Shown piece after piece: positions 5,191-9,663 of a stretch of 9,663 nucleotides of DNA; position 1 is the stretch's first letter; each line of letters opens with the position of its first letter. Source of the DNA: Candidatus Pacearchaeota archaeon (GTDB lineage: Archaea > Nanobdellota > Nanobdellia > Pacearchaeales > GW2011-AR1); the NCBI GenBank assembly GCA_023142835.1, contig JAGLIS010000021.1:1-9663 (forward strand), given 5' to 3'. The notes below the pieces were generated by a model, which was not told the DNA's origin, ran no database searches, and worked only from the letters and a program-made list of their open reading frames with translations. A program made the position numbers and the translations under genes.

Positions 5191-6390
5191 ATGTTTATTA
5201 GAGAGTTGGTACCGAGTTTTGTGAAGAATTCTCGTGGAGAGAGGACTGTGCAGATTATGTTAGTGACTTATGAGGGGCGGTTTAAGGTGTCGGCACCGTC
5301 GGGAAAATCGAAAGGAAAGCATGAGGTGCCTTCGTATAATTCTAAGGGGATTGATAGGAGCATGAAGCTGTTGAGGGTTTTTTGTAGACGATTGGAGAAT
5401 CGGAATTTTATGATTAGGAAGATTGATGATTTGAAAAAGGTTGTTGAGGTGGTGCGGAGGTTCGAAACGAGGTATGGACGGTTTGGTGGGAATGTGACTT
5501 ATGCAATTGAGAGTGTGTTTTTGAAAGGTGCGGCTGCAGATAATAATAAGGAGTTTTGGGAATTTATTAATGATGAGGTGAATAATGGGAAGAAGCCAAA
5601 GATGCCTATGCCCGTCGGGAATTGTATTGGGGGAGGTTTGCATTCGAAGGTGATTGATGGTAAGAGACCTGATTTTCAGGAGTTTTTATTGATTCCGAAG
5701 GAGAAGACTTTTTCGAGAGCAGCGACGGTAAATTTGAGGGCTTATGAGTATGCTCGGAAATTATTGAAGGCTCGAAGTAGAAACGATGAGGGAGCTTGGA
5801 GGACGAATAAAACTAATGAGGAAGTGCTTGATGTTTTGAAAACAGTTGCGAAGAAATATAAATTGCGGATTGGGTTAGATATTGCAGCGTCGACGTTTTA
5901 TGATAAGGGTTATTATAATTATAAGAATAAGAGTTTGGTTAGGGATAAGGTTGACCAAGCAGATTATGTTGAGAGGTTGATTAAGAAGTATAAAATTTTT
6001 TACGTCGAGGATGGGATGCAGGAAGAGGATTTTTCGGGGTATAAGGAACTTTTGAATGTTGTTAAGAAAGGAACTTTGATTGTTGGAGATGATTTGACGA
6101 CGACGAATTTGAAGTTGGTGCGACGGGCGGTGAATGGGGAAGCGATTAATGCGATGATAGTTAAGCCAAATCAGATTGGGTCTATTATTGAAGTTAGAGA
6201 TGTTGTGAATTTTTGTAAGAAAAATAAGATTGTTATGATTTTCTCGCATCGGTCTGGAGAGACAATGGATGATACTCTTGCAGATTATTGTGTCGGGTTT
6301 GGAGGACAGTTTTTGAAGACGGGGATTTTTGGTAGGGAGAGATTGATTAAGTTACGTAGGGTGATGATGATAGAGAAGAGCTTAAGATGA
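5191..6390 (+). CDS. eno: Enolase (phosphopyruvate hydratase), short and divergent
   Basis: Enolase interconverts 2-phosphoglycerate and phosphoenolpyruvate in the lower part of glycolysis/gluconeogenesis. At 399 residues it is about 20-30 shorter than usual, mainly in the N-terminal domain. The catalytic set can be followed (yeast numbering in brackets): S40 (S39), H151 (H159), E164 (E168), E200 (E211), D230, E273 and D300 for Mg (D246, E295, D320), K325 (K345) in IVKPNQIG, HRS at 353-355 (373-375) and K376 (K396). Two mobile active-site loops differ: the first reads PSGKSKGKHE instead of the usual PSGASTG, and the second has about four extra residues between H151 and E164. Arginine and lysine are abundant. 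It sits between rpoK and rps2, its conserved archaeal context, and overlaps the next gene by 4 nt (ATGA). Activity is likely; whether the loops change specificity cannot be told here. Confidence 0.92.
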   Translation: MFIRELVPSFVKNSRGERTVQIMLVTYEGRFKVSAPSGKSKGKHEVPSYNSKGIDRSMKLLRVFCRRLENRNFMIRKIDDLKKVVEVVRRFETRYGRFGGNVTYAIESVFLKGAAADNNKEFWEFINDEVNNGKKPKMPMPVGNCIGGGLHSKVIDGKRPDFQEFLLIPKEKTFSRAATVNLRAYEYARKLLKARSRNDEGAWRTNKTNEEVLDVLKTVAKKYKLRIGLDIAASTFYDKGYYNYKNKSLVRDKVDQADYVERLIKKYKIFYVEDGMQEEDFSGYKELLNVVKKGTLIVGDDLTTTNLKLVRRAVNGEAINAMIVKPNQIGSIIEVRDVVNFCKKNKIVMIFSHRSGETMDDTLADYCVGFGGQFLKTGIFGRERLIKLRRVMMIEKSLR

Positions 6391-6851
6391 AAATAAGAAA
6401 AGCTACAAAAAAAGATTTGGATGAATATAAGATTATGAGAAAGGAGAGTATGGATTTCTTTTCTAAAATTTCTGGAGAGAAAATATTTTTATCGGATAGA
6501 GGGATAGGGGAGGAATTTGAAATGTATTTGTCCAAACGAGATAATACTTTGCTGATTTTAGAAGTTGGTGATGAGATTGCAGGATATATGAGTTATATGA
6601 TTAAGAAAAACAAATATAAGAATTTTGCATATCTCGACGACATTTTTGTTAAAAATGAATTTAGAGGACAAGGATATGGCAAGAAATTAGTCCGGCATTT
6701 TATGAAAATTGCAAAAGAAAAAGGCGTTGAGAAAATGGGGCTTGGAACTCGAGTAGAAAATAAGAATGGAATCAAACTTTATAAGAAATTAGGATTCAAA
6801 GTGATTGGGTATAATTTTGGGAAGAAAGTTTTGTCAAACAAAACTAAATAA
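6387..6851 (+). CDS. GNAT-family N-acetyltransferase
   Basis: This is a 154-residue protein of the Gcn5-related acetyltransferase superfamily, which moves an acetyl group from acetyl-CoA to an amine. Motif A is clear: LDDIFVKNEFRGQGYGKKLV, with the CoA pyrophosphate-binding loop RGQGYGK at 93-99. Motif B follows as NKNGIKLYKKLGFKVIGY (126-142), the usual end of the fold. The N-terminal half (MKIRKATKKDLDEY) is also family-typical. The substrate cannot be read from the sequence; ribosomal-protein, general protein or small-molecule acetylation are all possible. It overlaps enolase by 4 nt, so it is translated from the same message, and it splits the usual enolase-rps2 pair. Lysine content is high, as in its neighbours. 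Confidence 0.88.
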   Translation: MKIRKATKKDLDEYKIMRKESMDFFSKISGEKIFLSDRGIGEEFEMYLSKRDNTLLILEVGDEIAGYMSYMIKKNKYKNFAYLDDIFVKNEFRGQGYGKKLVRHFMKIAKEKGVEKMGLGTRVENKNGIKLYKKLGFKVIGYNFGKKVLSNKTK

Positions 6852-6865
6852 TTTTAGTCAGTAAC

Positions 6866-6873
6866 TTTATAAA
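6866..6873 (+). promoter_or_regulatory. TATA box of rps2
   Basis: TTTATAAA preceded by AGTAAC (BRE position) resembles the rrp4 and 16S promoters. It lies in the short gap after the GNAT gene and predicts a start near 6895, about 68 nt before the rps2 ATG. rps2 is therefore probably transcribed separately from enolase, with a real leader. Confidence 0.68.
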
Positions 6874-6894
6874 CCAATAATTCTCTCCAATTGT

Positions 6895-6963
6895 ACGTGT
6901 TAGGTGCAGACCTCGGAAACGAGTAGTAGCGTTCACTCCTGAGCGGAATTATAAATTATTAAA
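6895..6963 (+). promoter_or_regulatory. Structured 5' leader of rps2
   Basis: The predicted leader is much richer in G and C than other intergenic DNA here and folds readily. AGGT (6902-6905) pairs with ACCT (6910-6913). CTCG (6912-6915) pairs with CGAG (6920-6923) around a GAAA tetraloop. CGTTC (6930-6934) pairs with GAGCG (6941-6945, one G-U) around the loop ACTCCT. The first two share two bases, and TTAGGTG (6900-6906) could instead pair with CACTCCTGA (6934-6942), so alternate folds exist. An A/T stretch then leads to the ATG with no Shine-Dalgarno. This fits a regulatory leader, for example feedback by S2 itself, but I know of no described archaeal element like it. Confidence 0.5.
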
Positions 6964-7824
6964 ATGGCAAAAAAAGAAGAAACTGTTGCGATTACTGAAG
7001 TAGATGGGGCTGTGAAGAATGTCTCTAATGTGGACGGTGATGGGGTAAAGAAAGAAGACCAGACGATTTTAACTCCTCTTGAGGATTATATTAAGACGGC
7101 TTCGTATTTGGGGATGAAGGTTATTACTCCGACGATGAAGAAGTATGTTTATCGAAGGAGACTTGATGGTCTTGCGATTTTGAATACGCTTTTGGTTGAT
7201 AAGAAATTGGCGGATGGAATTGATTTTATTAAGCAGTTTAAGCCAGATGATTGGACTTTGGTTTGTAAGAGGGAGGCTGGATGGAGAGGTGCTAAGATGT
7301 TCCACGAGTTGACAGGGGTAAGAACTTTTACTAAAAAGTATCCTTCGGGAATTTTGACGAATACTATGTTGAATAATTTTATTGAGACGAAGATGATTTT
7401 GATTTGTGATCCTTGGTTAGATAAGAATGCTTTGGCCGATGCTAAGAATATAAGAATTCCAGTTATTGGACTTTGCGATACAAATAATCATACTGCAGAT
7501 ATCGACGTTGTGATGATTGGAAATAATAAATCTAATAAATCTCTTGGGCTTTTTTTCTGGTTGTTGGCTAGAGAATATATGAAAGCATATAAGATTGATA
7601 AGCCTTTACCGAGCCTGGAAGAGTTTGTTGGTGAGGCAATTATTTTGGAAGAGCCACGAAAGAAAAAGTTAGCGAGGGAAAAGAAAGAACAGGAATTGAA
7701 GTCTGGCGAGGGTGCTATTGAAGAGAGAATGAAAGCTTTGGCAGAAAAAGCTGATGAAGAATCTAGGGAAGTTGGAGAAGGGGAGAGTGTCAGCGTTGGC
7801 GAAAAGGTAAAAGAAGGAGTTTAG
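6964..7824 (+). CDS. rps2: 30S ribosomal protein S2 with N- and C-terminal extensions
   Basis: This is archaeal-type S2 (uS2), a small-subunit protein that binds late between the 30S head and body. The core runs from about residue 36 to 228. Landmarks are TPLEDYIKTASYLG, PSGILTN (127-133, matching the family PGTLTN), CDPWLDKNALADAKNIRIPVIGLCDTNN (148-175, split here by spacing only) and IGNNKSNKSLGLFFWLLARE (185-204). The 286-residue product is longer than the usual 200-230. About 35 extra, mostly polar residues precede the core and some 58 highly charged residues follow it, first basic (PRKKKLAREKK), then Glu-rich. Such tails also occur on RpoK in this window. It has its own TATA box and a hairpin-rich leader. 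ATG 6964 is the first start in frame after the leader. Confidence 0.95.
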   Translation: MAKKEETVAITEVDGAVKNVSNVDGDGVKKEDQTILTPLEDYIKTASYLGMKVITPTMKKYVYRRRLDGLAILNTLLVDKKLADGIDFIKQFKPDDWTLVCKREAGWRGAKMFHELTGVRTFTKKYPSGILTNTMLNNFIETKMILICDPWLDKNALADAKNIRIPVIGLCDTNNHTADIDVVMIGNNKSNKSLGLFFWLLAREYMKAYKIDKPLPSLEEFVGEAIILEEPRKKKLAREKKEQELKSGEGAIEERMKALAEKADEESREVGEGESVSVGEKVKEGV

Positions 7825-7848
7825 TTACCTAGATTTTGTAGAGATAAA

Positions 7849-7856
7849 TTTATATA
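7849..7856 (+). promoter_or_regulatory. TATA box of DUF4349 gene
   Basis: TTTATATA is centred 25.5 nt upstream of ATG 7878 and lies in the 53-nt gap after rps2. No Shine-Dalgarno precedes the ATG. The spacing predicts a leaderless transcript. Confidence 0.6.
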
Positions 7857-7877
7857 TTGGTTTATTCTGGATAATAT

Positions 7878-8762
7878 ATGGGTGTGAAAAAGCAGTTTGC
7901 GAAAATTAAAGAAAATTGGTTGATTATTGTTTTAGCGATTGTTTTATTTTTGTTTATGTCTGGCGGGAGTGGATTTTTGGGTAATGTTATGATTAGTGGG
8001 ATGGATAAATCATGGTCTCTGGGGGGGTCTGAAATGATGGGCTTGACAGATTCAATGGAAAGGGGCTACTATCCTGGATTAACAAATTCCGATTTTGCAC
8101 CTGAAGTTGAAGAAAGAAAGTTAATTAAAACTACACGTTTGTCGACGGAGATTAAGAGGGGATTATTTAATGAAGCTGAAACTGAATTAAAAAACATTAT
8201 AATTTCATCCGATGCCTATTTATTAAATGAGCAAGTAAATAAATATGGAAGCGAAAGAAAATCATATTACCAAGGTTCTTATCAACTAAAAGTCGATACT
8301 GAAAAGTATGATTCTGTGATTTCTCAATTGAAGAAAATTGGGAAAGTGGAATCTTTCAATGAAAATACAAATGATGTTACTGGAAGATATACTAATCTTG
8401 AGATAGAGATCGAAGTAGAAAAGCAGAGACTTTTACGATATGAAGAAATATATGGTAGTGCAAAAAGTGTGAGTGATAAGATTGAGTTAAGCGATAGAAT
8501 TTTTAATCAAGAAAGGACAATAAAATATCTCGAGGATTCTTTGAAAAATATTGACCAACGGATTGATTATTCTACAATCTATTTTTCAATGAATGAAGAG
8601 CGTTCAGAATATTATGATATTGTTTTTGTAAAGTTATCTTCTTTGATAAAAAGTTTTATTGGAAGTTTTAATAATTTAATTCAACTTATTTTTGTTCTAA
8701 TTCCTTGGGGGATTGCTTTATGGATTATTAGGTTTGGATGGAAATTTTTTAAGAAGAAGTAA
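7878..8762 (+). CDS. DUF4349-type membrane protein
   Basis: This 294-residue protein has the layout and motifs of the DUF4349 family: an N-terminal membrane anchor, an extracytoplasmic domain with a coiled coil, and a C-terminal membrane helix. TM1 is about residues 14-34 (WLIIVLAIVLFLFMSGG) after a basic start. A polar linker leads to RKLIKTTRLSTEIK and an SYQLKVDTEKYDSVISQLKKIGKVESF strand-helix unit (about 134-160; 20-residue limit observed elsewhere). NENTNDVTGRYTNLEIEIEV then starts a coiled coil (about 175-228), which ends in the family-typical RIDYSTIYFSMNE. TM2 is about 264-288, followed by KKK. The molecular function of the family is unknown; a role at the cell envelope is inferred. 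A run of seven G (8021-8027) sits in frame. It has its own promoter and is followed by a terminator-like hairpin, so it is probably monocistronic. Confidence 0.85.
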   Translation: MGVKKQFAKIKENWLIIVLAIVLFLFMSGGSGFLGNVMISGMDKSWSLGGSEMMGLTDSMERGYYPGLTNSDFAPEVEERKLIKTTRLSTEIKRGLFNEAETELKNIIISSDAYLLNEQVNKYGSERKSYYQGSYQLKVDTEKYDSVISQLKKIGKVESFNENTNDVTGRYTNLEIEIEVEKQRLLRYEEIYGSAKSVSDKIELSDRIFNQERTIKYLEDSLKNIDQRIDYSTIYFSMNEERSEYYDIVFVKLSSLIKSFIGSFNNLIQLIFVLIPWGIALWIIRFGWKFFKKK

Positions 8763-8800
8763 TTTTAATCTAACCGTCGATAAAAATTTATTAATTAATC

Positions 8801-8826
8801 GAAAATTCTTCTGAATAAAATTTTTC
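8801..8826 (+). terminator. A/T hairpin, terminator-like
   Basis: GAAAATT (8801-8807) pairs with AATTTTTC (8819-8826) with one bulged T, around an 11-nt loop. The 3' arm is a T5 tract. A smaller inverted repeat, TCGAT (8777-8781) and ATCGA (8798-8802), precedes it. This separates the DUF4349 gene from the rRNA promoter and probably ends its transcript. Confidence 0.4.
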
Positions 8827-8836
8827 TCTTCGGGAT

Positions 8837-8853
8837 GCAGAAAACTTTATAAA
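8837..8853 (+). promoter_or_regulatory. 16S rRNA promoter (BRE + TATA)
   Basis: GCAGAAAACTTTATAAA has a consensus TATA box (TTTATAAA, 8846-8853) and an A-rich BRE. The predicted start is near 8875, some 320 nt before mature 16S. The same 17 bases stand in front of the exosome operon (2418-2434), and the rps2 promoter is similar. Confidence 0.72.
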
Positions 8854-8874
8854 CGGACTTTTGCGAGTATTATT

Positions 8875-9198
8875 ATAAAATGAAAACTTTGGAGATAATA
8901 TCCAAAGCTTCAATTAATAATTTTGAGGCTAGAATGAGTGCTCGACCATTGAGTCGGGTGTGATGATGATCAATTCTAGTTATGTCTTAAAGCAATGGAG
9001 CGATCTTTCTAACTAATTATTATTTGATTCTGTGAATTTGAATTAAATAGGAACATCAGTGCTGATGTCATTTGAAAAATTATTTAGATATTATATACAT
9101 TGATTTATATTAATAGCAAATTTCAAGAGGTTACCTTTAATCTTTTGAAAACAAAAAGGATTTGGTTCTTCGGAATCATAAATGAACAATTTTGTTTA
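8875..9198 (+). ncRNA. Pre-16S rRNA leader, structured
   Basis: This gene-free stretch between the rRNA promoter and mature 16S holds a series of stems. (a) CTTTGGA 8887-8893 pairs with TCCAAAG 8901-8907. (b) CTAGAAT 8929-8935 pairs with ATTCTAG 8973-8979 and encloses CTCGAC 8941-8946 with GTCGGG 8953-8958. (c) ACATCA 9053-9058 pairs with TGATGT 9063-9068 around GTGC. (d) GGTTC 9164-9168 pairs with GAATC 9173-9177 around a UUCG tetraloop, 21 nt before the mature 5' end. The region 9070-9160 is very A/T-rich. Part of it should pair with the 16S 3' flank to form the processing stem, but that flank is outside the window. I found no tRNA in it. Confidence 0.6.
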
Positions 9199-9663
9199 AT
9201 TCCAGTTTATCCTGCTGGAGGATGCAGCTATTTGGTTTGGGTTTAGACATGCAAGTTTTTTGCCGTCGTAAGATAGGTGAAAGCAAACTGCTCAGTAACA
9301 CGTAGATAATCTACCCTTGAGTTAAGGATAAGCACGGGAAACTGTGTCTAATACTTAATAGGGGATTCGACCTGGAAAGGTATTTCCCTGAAACTCGTGC
9401 TCAAGGATGAGTCTGCGGATGATTAGCTTGTTGGTGGGGTAACTGCCTACCAAGGCGATGATCATTACGGGCTCTTAGCGGAGTTGCCCGGAGAAGGAAT
9501 CTGAGACACTATTCCTAGCTCTACGGAGTGCAGCAGTCGCGGAACTTTTACAATGCACGCAAGTGTGATAAAGCAAACCAAAGTGTTTTTCTTATAGAAA
9601 AACTTTTTCTTAGTGTAAAAATCTAGGAGAATAAGGACTGGGAAAGACTGGTGCCAGCCGCCG
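9199..9663 (+). rRNA. 16S ribosomal RNA, 5' portion
   Basis: This is the first ~465 nt of small-subunit rRNA; it runs off the window end at the 530 loop (GTGCCAGCCGCCG). The 5' end ATTCCAGTTTATCCTGCTGG aligns with the archaeal start, and helix 1 keeps pairing through a compensatory change (CCAG/CTGG instead of CCGG/CCGG). Further landmarks are GACATGCAAG, TCAGTAACACGTAG, TGAGACACTATTCCTAGC, CTACGGAGTGCAGCAG, AATGCACGCAAGTG and GAATAAGGACTGGGAAAGAC, the last being archaeal in type. An 8-bp hairpin (9585-9592 with 9596-9603) falls in the variable stem before the 530 loop. The bases are notably A/U-rich and divergent from well-known archaea, in keeping with a DPANN lineage. The mature 5' end is placed by alignment, so it may be off by a few bases. 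Confidence 0.96.

Noticed and set aside
5260..6249. Long minus-strand open frames opposite enolase (5260-5643, 5875-6249)
   Set aside because: They are rich in His, Asn and Ile because they mirror G-rich enolase codons. They have no promoter and no family resemblance.
6895..6950. tRNA or tRNA-like gene before rps2
   Set aside because: The stems are three simple hairpins. There is no acceptor stem closing the region and no T-loop GTTCRA followed by the right pairing.
4625..8027. G7 runs at 4625-4631 (rrp42) and 8021-8027 (DUF4349) as phase-variation tracts
   Set aside because: Both are in frame and code for Gly-Gly within otherwise normal proteins. Seven G alone is thin evidence, although a sequencing slip there would be easy.
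8960..8966. Box C-like GTGATGA in the 16S leader
   Set aside because: The nearest CTGA is about 100 nt away, inside a hairpin, so a C/D sRNA is not supported.
1..9663. CRISPR array, insertion sequence, toxin-antitoxin or defence genes
   Set aside because: No spaced repeats, transposase, or known defence motif was seen. The window is almost entirely informational and housekeeping genes.

Overview
This window looks like chromosomal DNA from an AT-rich archaeon, most likely a DPANN lineage of the Woesearchaeota/Pacearchaeota kind. The evidence is an archaeal 20S proteasome alpha subunit, SBDS, the full archaeal exosome trio Rrp4-Rrp41-Rrp42, RNA polymerase subunit RpoK, an archaeal-type ribosomal protein S2, TATA-box promoters, and the first ~465 nt of a divergent archaeal 16S rRNA. 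The placement rests on how the sequences look to me; no phylogeny was run. All genes lie on the + strand.

Layout. (1) 1-1297: 3' part of psmA followed by the SBDS gene. (2) 1298-2503: an AT-richer interval with two small genes of unknown function (1462-1851 and 2119-2382). Each has its own promoter, and the interval also carries a 13-bp inverted repeat and hairpins. (3) 2504-5159: a tight operon rrp4-rrp41-rrp42-rpoK, with overlaps of 1 and 8 nt and then a 1-nt gap. It is transcribed from a strong TATA promoter with a ~47-nt leader. (4) 5191-6851: a short, divergent enolase overlapping a GNAT acetyltransferase by 4 nt. (5) 6964-7824: rps2 behind a hairpin-rich leader. (6) 7878-8762: a membrane-anchored DUF4349-type protein. 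(7) 8763-9663: terminator-like structure, a strong promoter, a ~320-nt structured pre-rRNA leader and the 5' part of 16S rRNA, cut by the window end.

How it fits together. psmA-SBDS-exosome is the well-known archaeal RNA/protein quality-control superoperon, and rpoK-eno-rps2 is the tail of a second conserved archaeal cluster (rpl18e-rpl13-rps9-rpoN-rpoK-eno-rps2). Here the two are joined head to tail. The first is also split by the two unknown genes.

The best global signal is promoter geometry. Four start codons (SBDS, the 2119 gene, enolase, DUF4349) each have a TATA-like octamer centred 25.5 nt upstream, and the 1462 gene has a weaker one at the same place. That predicts leaderless mRNAs. 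In contrast, rrp4, rps2 and 16S have TTTATAAA boxes far upstream and hence real leaders. The rrp4 and 16S promoters share an identical 17-mer.

I found no CRISPR array, tRNA, transposon or defence system. The novelty here is modest and lies in operon rearrangement, promoter architecture, structured leaders, and lineage-specific extensions and insertions in otherwise conserved proteins.
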